A stretch of DNA of 64,000 nt from Kineosporia succinea. GTDB lineage: Bacteria; Actinomycetota; Actinomycetes; Actinomycetales; Kineosporiaceae. Position numbers and translations under genes: made by a program. The DNA lies in NCBI RefSeq assembly GCF_030811555.1, contig NZ_JAUSQZ010000001.1:5515241-5579240 (forward strand), in the 5' to 3' direction. Below, piece by piece: positions 51,942 to 63,200 of this stretch; position 1 is the first letter of the stretch; every line of letters begins with the position of its first letter. The notes below the pieces were generated by a model that was given only the letters and a program-made list of their open reading frames with translations, searched no databases and was not told where the DNA came from.

Positions 51942-54075
51942 GAACCACCAGCTGACGCGTGGCCCGGGTCATCGCCACGTAGCGGTCGACCGCACCCTCG
52001 ATGCCCTCGCCGAACCGCTCCGGGTCGACCAGCACGACCAGGTCGAACTCCAGGCCCTTGGCCAGGCCGGGCGTCAGCGAGCGCACCCGGGGCGTGGGCC
52101 GGAACCGGGGGTCGCCGATCACGCAGACGGTGCCCTCGGGGTTCTCGGCGAGCCACGCGTCCAGCACGTCGTGCAGGTCGCCGGGCGTGCCGTGCACCAC
52201 CGGCAGGCCGCTGCTGCGGATGCTCGTGGGCACGTTCGCGTCGGGCAGCGCGGCCCGGATCACCGGCTCGGCCTCGGCCATGACCTCCTCGGGGGTGCGG
52301 TAGTTGATGCTGAGCGACGCCAGCTCCACCCGGTCCAGCCCGACCCGTTCCAGGCGCTGCTCCCAGGTCCCGTCGAACCCGTGCCGGGCCTGGGCCCGGT
52401 CGCCGACGATGGTGAAGCTGCGGGAGGGGTTGCGCAGCAGCAGCATCTGCCACTCGGCGTCGGTCAGTTCCTGCGCCTCGTCGACCACGATGTGCGCGAA
52501 CGGCCCGGCCAGCAGGTCCGGGGTACTGGTGGGCCGGCCCGCCTCGTCGATGAGCGCGTCCTGCAGGTCGTGGCCGCGCAGCATCGCCACCGCGCCCTCG
52601 GAGTCCAGGTCGGCCGAGACGATGTCGGCCGCCACCTCGGCCCGCCGCTCGGCCTCGGCCGCGATCGCCGCCGCCTGTTTCAGGCGCCGCCGGGCCGACT
52701 CCGGGTCGCCCAGCCGCTGGCGCGCGGCGTCCACCAGCGGCAGGTCCTCCACGGTCCAGGCCCCGCCCCTGCGCGCGAGCAGTCTCCGCTCGTCGGGGGA
52801 GAGGTCCGGTGCGCACCGCCGCAGGTAGGCGGGCACCGAGAACAGGTCGGCGACGATGTCGGCGGCGTCCAGCCACGGCCACCCGCGGTTCAGCGCGTCC
52901 ATCAGATCCGCGTTCTGGCGCAGGGCCTTGCGGACCGCGGCCTCGGGCGGGCGGTTGCCGTCGTCGTCCTCCGGGTGCTTGCCGGCCAGGATCGTGGCCA
53001 GCTCGTCGAGGATGAACTCGGGGGCCTCGTTGTGCGGCGTGCCGGGCGGGGGAGCGTCGAACGCCGAGATCCAGTCGTCCTTGCCCAGCCACACCTCGGC
53101 CCAGGGCGTGAGGACCTCCAGCCCCTCGGCCGGGGGATCCTCGTAGAACCGCACGGCGGCGTCGATCACGCCCACCACGTCCAGGCCCGACTTCAGCGCC
53201 GCCACGGCCGGGTCCGCCTCGGGGCGCGCCTGCGGTCCGCCCGGCACCAGGTCGCGCAGGGTGCAGGTCTGCACGCCTTCCTCGCCCAGGCTCGGCAGCA
53301 CGTCACCGACGTAGTCCAGGTAGGGCTGGTGCGGCCCGACGAACAGCACGCCGCCCCGGCGGTGGCTCAGCCGGGGGTCGGAGTACAGCAGGTAGGCCGA
53401 CCGGTGCAGCGCGACCACCGTCTTGCCGGTGCCCGGGCCGCCGTCCACCACCAGTGCGCCCCGCGACCCGGCCCGGATGATGGCGTCCTGGTCGGCCTGG
53501 ATGGTGCCCAGCACGTCGCGCATCCGCGGCGACCGGTCCGCCCCCAGGCTGGCGATGAACGCGGACTGGTCGTCGAGCGCCGCGTTGCCCTCCAGGCCCT
53601 CGCCCGAGAACACCTCGTCCCAGTAGTCGGTGATGCGGCCGCGCGTCCACCGGTAGCGCCGCCGGCTGGCGAGCCCCATCGGATCCCCGTGCGTGGCGCC
53701 GAAGAACGGCCCGGACACGGGTGAGCGCCAGTCGTGCAGCAGACGGGTCCCGTCGGTCGCTGTGAGGCCGAGGCGACCGATGTACCGGGTCTCACCGTCG
53801 TCCGTCACCGTGCGCCCCAGGCACAGGTCGAGCCCGAAGCGCCGCAGCGTGCGCAGCCGTGCGGTCAGGTGGTGCACCTCCTGGTCACGTTCCAGCGCGC
53901 GGGGACCGGCACCGCCGGGAGCCCGGCGGGCCGCGTCCAGCCGTCGTTCGAGCTCGGCGGTCGACTCCTCGAGCGTGCGCGCGATCGCCGCGAAATGCCG
54001 CTCGTCCGCCCCGATCTGCTGTTCGGTGGCCTTGGCCGCGAGATCGTCGGGAAGGTGGAAAGCACCGGCTTCCAT
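51931..54075 (-). CDS. helR: HelR-type RNA-polymerase-releasing helicase-like ATPase
   Basis: 714 residues, the length usual for HelR. A coiled-coil-rich N-terminus (1-75) is followed by superfamily-1 domains with Walker A GGPGTGKT, Walker B FAHIVVDEAQELTD, INYRTPEEV and VAMTRATRQLVV. HelR-like proteins remove stalled or rifamycin-bound RNA polymerase from DNA and give drug tolerance. A rifamycin-associated element lies 76 bp upstream, which strongly supports the name. The stop overlaps the PfkB-like gene end by 11 bp. Confidence 0.93.
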   Translation of the reverse strand: MEAGAFHLPDDLAAKATEQQIGADERHFAAIARTLEESTAELERRLDAARRAPGGAGPRALERDQEVHHLTARLRTLRRFGLDLCLGRTVTDDGETRYIGRLGLTATDGTRLLHDWRSPVSGPFFGATHGDPMGLASRRRYRWTRGRITDYWDEVFSGEGLEGNAALDDQSAFIASLGADRSPRMRDVLGTIQADQDAIIRAGSRGALVVDGGPGTGKTVVALHRSAYLLYSDPRLSHRRGGVLFVGPHQPYLDYVGDVLPSLGEEGVQTCTLRDLVPGGPQARPEADPAVAALKSGLDVVGVIDAAVRFYEDPPAEGLEVLTPWAEVWLGKDDWISAFDAPPPGTPHNEAPEFILDELATILAGKHPEDDDGNRPPEAAVRKALRQNADLMDALNRGWPWLDAADIVADLFSVPAYLRRCAPDLSPDERRLLARRGGAWTVEDLPLVDAARQRLGDPESARRRLKQAAAIAAEAERRAEVAADIVSADLDSEGAVAMLRGHDLQDALIDEAGRPTSTPDLLAGPFAHIVVDEAQELTDAEWQMLLLRNPSRSFTIVGDRAQARHGFDGTWEQRLERVGLDRVELASLSINYRTPEEVMAEAEPVIRAALPDANVPTSIRSSGLPVVHGTPGDLHDVLDAWLAENPEGTVCVIGDPRFRPTPRVRSLTPGLAKGLEFDLVVLVDPERFGEGIEGAVDRYVAMTRATRQLVVLSD

Positions 54076-54150
54076 GGGACTGCGGCTCCGATCGGCACCG
54101 GGTTCCGCCCGTCACGGAACGCCTTCGACCGGTGATTGTGAGCCATCGAC

Positions 54151-54171
54151 GGGGCCTTGCCGCAAGGCCCC
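54151..54171. promoter_or_regulatory. Rifamycin-associated element (RAE)
   Basis: Perfect 10-base arms GGGGCCTTGC and GCAAGGCCCC around one C. This matches the RAE known upstream of rifamycin-resistance genes and helR in actinobacteria. It sits 76 bp before the helR start. The 392-bp gap from 54076 to 54467 otherwise holds the promoter and terminator listed next and no gene. Confidence 0.9.
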
Positions 54172-54185
54172 CACTGCGCTATAAC
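54157..54185 (+). promoter_or_regulatory. Candidate promoter reading away from helR, -35 inside the RAE
   Basis: TTGCCG (54157-54162), 17 bases, then TATAAC (54180-54185), a good housekeeping-type match. Transcription would start near 54192 and run straight into the hairpin at 54198. On the other strand TTGCGG from the same element is followed after 19 bases by CACAAT, a weaker match for helR. Confidence 0.5.
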
Positions 54186-54197
54186 GTGGACAGTGGC

Positions 54198-54221
54198 AGG
54201 GAGCTCCGGCTCCCTTTTTCT
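54198..54221 (+). terminator. Intrinsic terminator with T-run
   Basis: AGGGAGC-TCCG-GCTCCCT followed by TTTTTCT. It acts on the plus strand, directly after the candidate promoter at 54157, and no plus-strand gene ends here. Confidence 0.75.
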
Positions 54222-54467
54222 CGTTGGGCAGACTGTTCCCGTGCCGTGACCCCGGGCGGATGGCCCGACTTCCACCCGGTGTGCCCCGCTGGTCTGTCCC
54301 GCCGACCGGGTCGGCCCGCGCCGAGTCCTCGTCACCCTGCTGCTGGGGACTCGTGCTGCCCGGCGCCGCGCTGTCCGTCGGGCTCCCGGGAGGTGGCGGG
54401 CGTCGTCCCGGTGATTGAGGACGATATTGTCGACACTGTGGGACCGGTGAGTGACGAAGGAGTCCGG

Positions 54468-55115
54468 GTGGCCGAGGGTCTGCGGGAGGGGGCGGCCGGT
54501 ACGCAGGTCGCCGTGAACGCGTTGCGCGAGGCCCTGGCCCAGGGCGAGCTGGCGCCCGGGCAGCGGCTGGTCGAGAGCGAGCTGTCCGAGGCCTACGGGG
54601 TCACCCGGGCCAGCGTGCGCGCGGCGCTCATCGACCTGACCGCGGAAGGGCTCGTCGAGCGGATCCCCAACCGGGGCGCGCGGGTTCGGGTGGTGTCGGT
54701 CGCCGAGGCCATCGCCATCACCGAGTGCCGCATGGTGCTCGAAGGGCTCTGCGCCGGGCGGGCCGCCCGCCTGGCCACGGCCGCCGACGACGCCGAGCTC
54801 CGCACCCTGGCGGCGCGGCTGCGGCAGGCCGTGGACGACGTCGACCCGGTGGCCTATTCGGCGGTCAACCGGGAACTGCACACGGCGGTGCGGCGGATCG
54901 CCGACCAGCCGGTGGCCGAGCGGGTGCTCGACCGGCTCAACGCCCAGCTGGTGCGCCACCAGTTCCGGCTGGCGCTGCGCCCCGGCCGTCCGCAGACGTC
55001 TCTGGGTGAGCACCTGGCCATCGTGGAGGCGATCACCGCCCGCGACCCGGAGGCGGCCGAGGCCGCCGCCCGGGCCCACCTGGCCGGCGTGATCAGTGCG
55101 CTGGAGGAGTCGTGA
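54468..55115 (+). CDS. GntR-family regulator (FadR/FCD subfamily)
   Basis: 215 residues from GTG 54468, chosen because AAGGAG lies five bases upstream; earlier GTGs at 54411, 54438 and 54447 are possible. Winged helix (ALREALAQGELAPGQRLVESELSEAYGVTRASVRAALIDLTAEGLVERIPNRGARV), then an FCD ligand domain with metal-type His residues (NRELHTAVRRIA; LGEHLAIVEAI). It overlaps the convergent dioxygenase gene by 23 bp and likely controls the divergent operons around 56080-56298. Confidence 0.88.
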   Translation: MAEGLREGAAGTQVAVNALREALAQGELAPGQRLVESELSEAYGVTRASVRAALIDLTAEGLVERIPNRGARVRVVSVAEAIAITECRMVLEGLCAGRAARLATAADDAELRTLAARLRQAVDDVDPVAYSAVNRELHTAVRRIADQPVAERVLDRLNAQLVRHQFRLALRPGRPQTSLGEHLAIVEAITARDPEAAEAAARAHLAGVISALEES

Positions 55116-56079
55116 CCTCGGGTGTGCCGTGGGTGTGGAAGGTCTCGATCGTCTTCAGGCCCCAGGCCTGGCCTTTCGCCCGCTCGGCCGCGCTCCACGA
55201 GATCGTCTCCCAGTCCGGCGCCAGGATCAGCCGGGCCCCGGCGTTGCACAGCTCGATCCGGTTCCCGCCCGGCTCCCAGACGTAGAGGAAGAACGTCTGC
55301 TGGATCGCGTGCTTGTGCGGGCCGGTCTCGATGTGGGTGCCGGCGTCGAGAAACACGTCGGCGGCCCGCAGGATCTCCTCGCGGGTGTCGGTGGCGAACG
55401 CGAGATGGTGCAGCCGGCCGGAACTTCCGGTCCAGTCCTCGGTGTGGACCAGGTCGTAGGTCTTGGTCTGCAGGTTGAACCAGACGGCCTGGGGCGAGCC
55501 GTCGTCCTTCAGGATGCGCTCGGTGCAGCGGCCGCCCAGCACCTCGCCGACGAAGCGGGCCGAGGCGGGGACGTCGGCGGTCAGGTAGTTCACGTGGTCG
55601 AGGCGCCGCACGTTCGCGCCCCGGCCGGGGTAGGCCGCGGCCTGGTTCTTCAGGGCGGGCCGGTCGGACTCGTCGGCCTGGTAACGGTTCACGTCCCAGT
55701 ACAGGCCCGTCGGGTGGCCGTCCGGGTCGTCGAAGCAGAGCACGCGACCGAGTCCGCGGACCGATTCCGTGAACGTCCCCAGAGCGGAGAAGCGTTCCAG
55801 CGCAGCCGGTCCCGTGACGCGTAGGTAGGTGCGCCCGACCCCGGCCCGGTCGCGCCGGATCAGCCGCAGCGTCCAGGACTGGTAGTCGTCCCAGGTGTGC
55901 AGGTACACCGAGCCGGCGTCGCGGTGCACCTCGCGCAACCCCATCTGCCGCACGAAGAAGTCGGCCGACTGCTCGAGCACGGGGGTGTACAGCTCGACCG
56001 GCCCGAGGTGGGCGATGTCGCGGGACCGGTCCGGATCGTGCGTGAGAACGGGCGGGGGCGGGGGCGGGGCAGCGGTCAC
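55093..56079 (-). CDS. Extradiol ring-cleavage dioxygenase (VOC family)
   Basis: 328 residues, two glyoxalase/VOC domains. The Fe(II) triad is visible in the second: LDHVNYL (His 162), LHHLAFA (His 225) and NRIELCN (Glu 276). Such enzymes open catechol-type rings next to the diol. GTG 56079 has GAGGAG five bases upstream. It is divergent from importer 2, so the imported or derived compound may be aromatic or N-heteroaromatic. Confidence 0.88.
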   Translation of the reverse strand: MTAAPPPPPPVLTHDPDRSRDIAHLGPVELYTPVLEQSADFFVRQMGLREVHRDAGSVYLHTWDDYQSWTLRLIRRDRAGVGRTYLRVTGPAALERFSALGTFTESVRGLGRVLCFDDPDGHPTGLYWDVNRYQADESDRPALKNQAAAYPGRGANVRRLDHVNYLTADVPASARFVGEVLGGRCTERILKDDGSPQAVWFNLQTKTYDLVHTEDWTGSSGRLHHLAFATDTREEILRAADVFLDAGTHIETGPHKHAIQQTFFLYVWEPGGNRIELCNAGARLILAPDWETISWSAAERAKGQAWGLKTIETFHTHGTPEVTTPPAH

Positions 56080-56098
56080 GACATCTCCTCGTCAAAAA

Positions 56099-56247
56099 CG
56101 TTGACACAGAGCCTGACTCAGGTGCGCGGCTCGACCGTAACAGGGGTGTGCGCAAGATTGTCAACAAAGTAGTTCAAGAGACGAAGGGGTAATATGTCGG
56201 ATTTGGCGCCGAACGGGCGGCTAAATCGTTGACTAAATTGTTGACAA
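56099..56247. promoter_or_regulatory. Array of GTTGAC-type boxes, candidate GntR operators
   Basis: TTGTCAACAA (56158-56167) and TTGTTGACAA (56238-56247) are TTGTnnACAA dyads. CGTTGACAC (56099-56107) and TCGTTGACTA (56226-56235) are close variants, the last 12 bp before the final box. They lie between the dioxygenase and importer 2 genes and fit a FadR/GntR regulator. Confidence 0.6.
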
Positions 56248-56298
56248 TCCGGTTGGGTGGTCCCGGCGATGAAGCCGTCACTCGAAGAGGAGCCTGCG

Positions 56299-57273
56299 AT
56301 GCGCAGACCGTTCCGGGGATCGTCCGTGCTGCTGGCGTCGGCGCTCGTCGCCGCGCTGGCCCTGAGCGCCTGCGGAGGGTCCGACGGCGAGGAGGCGACG
56401 GGTGAGGGCGGTACCACCTCGGTGACCGTCGGTGTCATCCCCATTCTCGACGTCGCGCCCGTCTATCTGGGCATCGAGCAGGGCTTCTTCAAGGAGCAGG
56501 GGCTGGAGCTGAAGCTCGAGACCGCCCAGGGCGGAGCCGCGATCGTGCCCGGGGTGATGAGCGGGCAGTACCAGTTCGGGTTCAGCAACACCACCAGCCT
56601 GCTGGTCGCCGCCTCACAGGGGCTGCCACTGAAAGCGGTCGCGGAGGGCGTGGCCTCGACCGGTGAGCAGGGTCAGGACTTCGGCGGGATCGTGGTGGCG
56701 GCCGACAGCCCGATCAAGACCGCGGCCGACCTGGCGGGCCGGCGGGTGGCCGTGAACACGCTGAAGAACATCAACACGACGACCACCAACAAGGTGGTGC
56801 GTGACGCCGGCGGTGACCCCTCGAAGATCGCGTACACCGAGCTGGCCTTCCCCGACATCCCGGCCGCGGTGGCGGGCGGGGACGTCGACGCGGGGCAGGT
56901 GGTCGAGCCGTTCCTGACCATCGCGAAGAAGCAGGGCCTGCGCGAGATCGCCTCGAACTTCGCCCAGACCGACCCGGAACTGACCGTCGGGCTGTACTTC
57001 ACGTCGCAGCAGTACCTCGGCGAGCACGGTGACACGGTGCAGAAGTTCACCACCGCCATGCAGAAGTCGCTGAAGTACGCGAACGACAACCCGGACGCGG
57101 CCCGCGAGGTGCTCTCCAGCTACACCAAGATCGAGCCGGACATCCAGGAGGCCGTGACCCTGCCCAGCTGGCCCGACACGATCGACACGAACTCCATCTC
57201 GGTGCTGAGCAAGCTGGCCCTCGACGACGGGCTGATCACGAGCGAGCCCGACCTGACGAGACTGCTCCCGTGA
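56299..57273 (+). CDS. NitT/TauT-type substrate-binding lipoprotein (importer 2)
   Basis: 324 residues. Lipobox LALSAC, then GGSDGEEATG. The NMT1/SsuA-like fold shows VIPILDVAPVYLGIEQGFFKEQGL and FSNTTSLLVAASQG. I chose ATG 56299, which follows GAGGAG and opens the signal peptide. First gene of a four-gene importer operon; its GTGA end overlaps the first permease. Ligand unknown. Confidence 0.9.
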   Translation: MRRPFRGSSVLLASALVAALALSACGGSDGEEATGEGGTTSVTVGVIPILDVAPVYLGIEQGFFKEQGLELKLETAQGGAAIVPGVMSGQYQFGFSNTTSLLVAASQGLPLKAVAEGVASTGEQGQDFGGIVVAADSPIKTAADLAGRRVAVNTLKNINTTTTNKVVRDAGGDPSKIAYTELAFPDIPAAVAGGDVDAGQVVEPFLTIAKKQGLREIASNFAQTDPELTVGLYFTSQQYLGEHGDTVQKFTTAMQKSLKYANDNPDAAREVLSSYTKIEPDIQEAVTLPSWPDTIDTNSISVLSKLALDDGLITSEPDLTRLLP

Positions 57274-58040
57274 GAAGGGACCTCCCGCTGGGGCTCCTCG
57301 GGCTGGCGATCACCCTCGCGGTCTTCGAGGTCCTGCCCCGCAGTGGTCTGGTCGACGCCGCCTACCTGCCGCCGGCCAGTGAGATGCTGCGTGAGCTGGG
57401 AACTGTCGCGGGTGAGGGGGAGTTCTGGGAGGCGACCGGGCAGACGCTGCGGGGGTGGGTCCTCGGGCTGCTGATCGCCGGCGCGGTCGGGGTGTCGGCC
57501 GGGATCGTCATCGGCGGCGTTCCCCTGTTCCGGGAGTTCACCGCGTCCACCATCGAGTTCCTGCGCCCGATCCCCTCGGTGGCGCTGATCCCGCTGGTGG
57601 TGCTGATCTACGGCAGCAGGCCGCAGTCGGCGCTGATCCTCGTGGTCTACGCCGCGACCTGGCCGGTGCTCGTGCAGGTGCTCTACGGGGTGGCCGACGT
57701 CGACCCGGTGGCCCGCGACACGGCCCGCTCGTACCGGTTCTCGCGGCTGGCCACCGCCCGGACGGTGGTCTGGCCGACGGCACTTCCCTACGTGCTCACC
57801 GGTTTCCGGCTGGCGGCGGCGGTCGCGCTGATCCTCGAGATCACCGCCGAGCTCGTCGTCGGGGTGCCGGGGCTGGGGCGCTCGATCGGGGTCGCGCAGT
57901 CGTCGGGAGCGGTGCCGCGCACCTATGCCCTGGTCATCGTGGTCGGTGTGATCGGGCTGCTGGTCAATGTCCTGGCCCGGGCCCTGGAGCGCCGCCTGCT
58001 GCACTGGCACCCGTCGGTGCGGCGAGAGGCGGTGGCGTAG
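57270..58040 (+). CDS. NitT/TauT-type ABC permease A (importer 2)
   Basis: 256 residues, about six spans. The EAA loop reads DPVARDTARSYRFSRLATARTVVWPTALP. GTG start overlaps the binding-protein stop. Its partner is the next permease, so this importer uses a heterodimer, unlike importer 1. Confidence 0.9.
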   Translation: MRRDLPLGLLGLAITLAVFEVLPRSGLVDAAYLPPASEMLRELGTVAGEGEFWEATGQTLRGWVLGLLIAGAVGVSAGIVIGGVPLFREFTASTIEFLRPIPSVALIPLVVLIYGSRPQSALILVVYAATWPVLVQVLYGVADVDPVARDTARSYRFSRLATARTVVWPTALPYVLTGFRLAAAVALILEITAELVVGVPGLGRSIGVAQSSGAVPRTYALVIVVGVIGLLVNVLARALERRLLHWHPSVRREAVA

Positions 58041-58822
58041 GTGCTGGCGAACTCCGGACGCCGGGTGGCCGCGGCGCTCCTGGTGCCTTCGGTGCTGGTC
58101 GGGTTGTGGTGGGTGCTCACGGCCGGGAGCACGAACTTCTTCTGGCCGCCGCTGTCCACGGTGCTGAGGGCGTTCCCGGACACCTGGTTCGGCGAGCGCA
58201 TCGGCACCGACGTGCTGCCGAGCGTGGCCCGGCTCACGGCCGGCTACCTGGCCGCCGTGGTGCTCGGGGTGGCCGCCGGGGTCGCGATCGGTCGCATCAA
58301 GACCCTGCGAGCGCTGACCGAACCGACGCTGGAGTTCTTCCGGGCGATCCCGCCGCCGGTGCTGGTGCCGGTGATCGCGCTGTTCGCGGGCTACACCGGT
58401 GACCTCTCGAAGATCATCACGATCGCGCTCGGGTGCCTGTGGCCGGTGCTGCTGAACACGGTCGAGGGGGTGCGGGCGGTCGACGAGGTGCTGCTGGACA
58501 CCGCGCGCAGCTACCGTTTTCGCCGCCGGAGCCGGCTGCGGCACGTGATCCTGCCGGCCGCGAGCCCGCAGATCGCGGCCGGGGCCCGGCAGGCACTGTC
58601 GATCGCGGTCATCCTCATGGTGATCAGTGAGCTGTTCGGGGCCAGCCACGGTCTGGGCGCGTCGGTCGTGCAGTTCCAGCGCGGGTTCGCCGTCCCGCAG
58701 ATGTGGACGGGCATCATCGTGCTCGGTCTGCTCGGGGTGGCGCTGTCCGTGATCTTCCGCATCGTCGAACACCGCGCGCTGGGCTGGTACCGGGGCCAGC
58801 GCCAGGCAGACCGGGGACTGTG

Positions 58823-58823
<1 letters not shown>
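58041..58823 (+). CDS. NitT/TauT-type ABC permease B (importer 2)
   Basis: 260 residues, about six spans; the EAA loop reads DEVLLDTARSYRFRRRSRLRHVILPAASP. The GTG follows the previous TAG without a gap. Similar in plan to permease A, probably an old duplication. Its stop overlaps the ATPase ATG (TGATG). Confidence 0.9.
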
Positions 58824-59644
<821 letters not shown>

Positions 59645-60252
59645 ACTTCACGTCCTCGAAGGTCACCGCGCACCCGTCGCCGGTGGGCGACTGGGCCTCG
59701 AACCCGACCCGCAGTGGCTCGTCCGAGCCGGGAACGGTGAAGTACCGGATGAGCCGCCAGGTCTCGCCGTCGAGGGACGCGTGGTAGGCGAACGTGTCGT
59801 CGATGCGGGAGACCCGCAGCCAGACCGTCTCCTGCTCGACGACGAAGGCGTTGGAGTCGTCGGCCACGCCGCGGCAGACCACCGAGACCACCATCGGCTC
59901 CCTGGCCGGGGAGTACTCGAAGCACAGCTTGGCCCAGTGCTTCTCGTCGAACCAGAGCAGCAGCACGCCCGCGTCGAAGGTGGCGGTGAAGTCCACGCCG
60001 ACGCGGGCGATGAGCTGGAAGTCGCCGTCCGGGGCGACGGTGAGCAGGGTGGCCGCGTTGGCGGTGGGCGCGACCGTGCCGGACGGGTCGACGAAGATGT
60101 CGGACTTCGGGTGGGCGGTGGTCGACAGCGACCCGCCGCCCGGCTCGAGTTTCCAGTCCGAGCCGGGCGAGGGGACGAGCTGCAGCGCCTTGCCGGGGAC
60201 GTCGGGGGGAGTCGTCATGACACCCATCCTTCCAAATCCCGGGCCCGCGTTC

Positions 60253-63200
60253 TCAGTCGAGCTGCTCCTCGTCGATGAAGCGCGTGATCACGTTCTTGGT
60301 GATCCGGGAGACGGCCGGGTCCTTGCCCAGCGACCCGCACCACGAGCTGGCGCCGGCCGTGAACACCGCCCCGTCGGAGGTGGTCACCCGGTAGGTCATG
60401 TCGGCGCGCACCGACGGGTCGTTGACCTGCGAGAGGCCCTCACCGGTGGCCAGCACCAGCACGTCCGGCGAGGAGCCGAGCGCCGGGTCGTAGTGGTCCA
60501 CGCTGTGCGCGTCGAGCTTGCCGAACGTCTCGTCGGTGACGCCGTCGAGGATGAACGCGGCGCGCTCGTCGTCGGCGTCGGCCAGGCGGCGGTACCAGCC
60601 GGCCAGGTCGGGGCGGCGTGAGCCGGAGCCGACGTTGAAGAACTTGTGCGGCGCGCGGCCCAGCGTGCTCCACGACCCGCCGCGCTCACCCGAGTAGGCG
60701 GCGAACAGCTCGCCCGGGCGGGCGTCGGCCCGGCGCAGCTCCATCACCCAGGGACGGCGGTAGTCCACCGAGACCCGGCTGGAGAAGCCCTGGGCACCCA
60801 GGTACATGAATCGGCCACCGCCGTTCACGTAGTCCTCCACCGCGTCCAGCATCGTGGTGGTGTAGTGCTCGGGACGGCTCGTGGTGGTGGCGGCCGCGTA
60901 GTTGCGCAGCGCCTCGGCGCCCTGCTCGTGCAGCGTGTGGTCGGTGACGACCTCGTAGGGGATGCCCTCGGCGTCCAGCCACGACAGCAGCTGGGTGTCG
61001 GAGGCGAGGCGGCCCGAGCCGGTGGAGCGCAGGTGCAGCAGCGGGCGGCGCAGCGACGCGTGGGTCTCGCCGTTGTGGTGCCCGAACTCCGGGTGGTCGT
61101 GCAGGTAGAGGTCGGCGTCGGTGATCACCGGCGGGGCCGGCTCGTCCTCGGCGGCCAGGTACGACAGGGTCGGCACGATGACGGCGAGCTTGGCCTCGGG
61201 CCACTCCGGCTCGACGAACAGCGGCAGCAGTTCGGTCTCGAAACCGGGCGCGCACAGGCGCACCACGTAGGCACCGCTGCGCACGGTGTCGGCGACCTCG
61301 ACCGTGAACGAGACCGGCCAGCGGCAGTCGTCCAGGTCGGAGCGGTGGAAGTGCACGGCGGCCCACTGCTCGGGGCGGCCCGCGAACGAGTCCTGCATGC
61401 CGTTCCAGCCCGAGGAGGTCACGGCCCAGGTCGGCGCGTTCAGGGTCTGCGCGGCGACCGACGGGACCTCCTCCCAGCCGCCCGACTCCGAGCGCACCAG
61501 GCCGGGGATCTCGTGGTCCTTGATGCCCTCGTCGTTCAGGTTGGCCGCGACGTCCCAGATGACGACGGCGGTCTCCTGCTCGCGGGCGGGCATCCGGCGG
61601 CGGGCGCCCTTGACCACGTCGGCGGCGCTCAGGCCGGCCTTCAGGGCGACCGGGGTCTCGATCTTGCCGTCGAAGCAGTCGGCCCAGGCCTCACCCTGGG
61701 TGCGGGCCGCGAAACGCAGTGGCTGGTCGGACATCACGAGCGGGACCTCGGCGGTGACGGTCTGCGGCATCATCGTGACGCCCGACGTCCAGCCCGAGCG
61801 CGGGGCGGGCACGGTGGCGACGGTGAACGTGCCCTTCTCCGCGCCCTCCACCGCGACCATGTACCAGACGCCGTTCACGAGCGGCTTCTTGCCGGTCGTG
61901 GTGACCCCACCGGTGGTGAGCTCGGGGCGTCCCTGCTTGTCGATCGCGAACGCCCAGCCGGCGTCCCCGTCCTGGGAGAGCACGACCTGACGGCCGTTGC
62001 CGATACCGGTCGGCATGAAGATGGCCGTCAGCACGCAGATGTCGACCGGGAGCAGGCCGGTGACGGCGCACGAGCCCATCACGGTGCGCTGCGGGGTGAC
62101 CTGGACGTCGCCGAACGAGGCGACGACCTCGGGCGAGCCGAGGGAGACCAGGTCGGCGGTGACCATGACCGGGTGCGTCGACGACAGGTGCACGTCGACG
62201 CTGGTGCCCTGCTTCACGCCGAGCCGGTCGGTGTAACCGATGACGCGGGGGAGCTTGGTGTCGGGCTCGGTGGCCATCACCCCGTCGTCGTCCCCCGGGA
62301 CCCGCGGGCGCAGGCCCAGCGAGGCCAGGCGGCGCAGCAGGATCTCGTGCAGCGCGGCCTCTTCCGTCGGGTAGCGGCGGATGTCGCTGAGGTCGTGCGG
62401 GAACCCGCGCAGCACGGCCCGGCGGATCACCTGGTAGCTCTCGCCCGGCTTGAGCGTGAGCACGGCCAGGTCGTCGGTGGTCGGGGCCTGGGCGATCTGC
62501 TCGAGCAGGTGACGCAGTGCCGGGTTGGTGACCTCCAGCGGCGACTTGCGGTGTTCCTCGAGCAGGTCCTCGGTGACCAGCGGACGCACGTGTTCCAGGG
62601 CGCGGGTGGAGAACAGCCCACCGATCTCTGCGATCCGGTCACCGGGGGTGCGGGGCATGTTCGGCCTTTCTACGGGGGGCGCCACGCTCCGGGGAGCCGG
62701 GCTTTCGGGGGAAGGTGTCACGGCGAAGGTGGCACCGGGCTCGCAGACGAAACCGGTGACGGTGGTGCCGTCGTCGAGACGGACCGTGCCGAGGCTGAGG
62801 GGGGCCGGGACGCATCCCAGCAGCGGTGAGAGTGCGGCCGAGGGCAGGGCCCAGATCTCGGTGGCGATGCTGGCACCACCCGGGCGCCGCACCAGGCCGG
62901 CGCGGTGCAGGACGTACTCCGGCGAGGTCCTCGCCTCCCGCACGAAACGGGCTCCGAGCCGGGTCAGCTCGTGCTCGGCAGCGCCCCCGCGGGTGTGCTC
63001 GCCGACCACCGCGATCTCGTGGTGGCCGGGCAGCCAGGGCTGCAGCGGGGCCAGGTCGGGACGCAGGCGGGCGGCCACGTCGAGCAGCACACGGTCGCTG
63101 AACGCGGGCCCGACCAGCGTGATCCCGACCGGCAGGTCCGGATCGGTGGACATCGGCAGGGCCACCGCGGCCAGGTCGAGGAGGTCGACGAAGTTCGTGT

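Noticed and set aside
56190-56195. TAATAT as a -10 box for importer 2
   Set aside because: No acceptable -35 hexamer lies 15-19 bases upstream, so I did not list it as a promoter.
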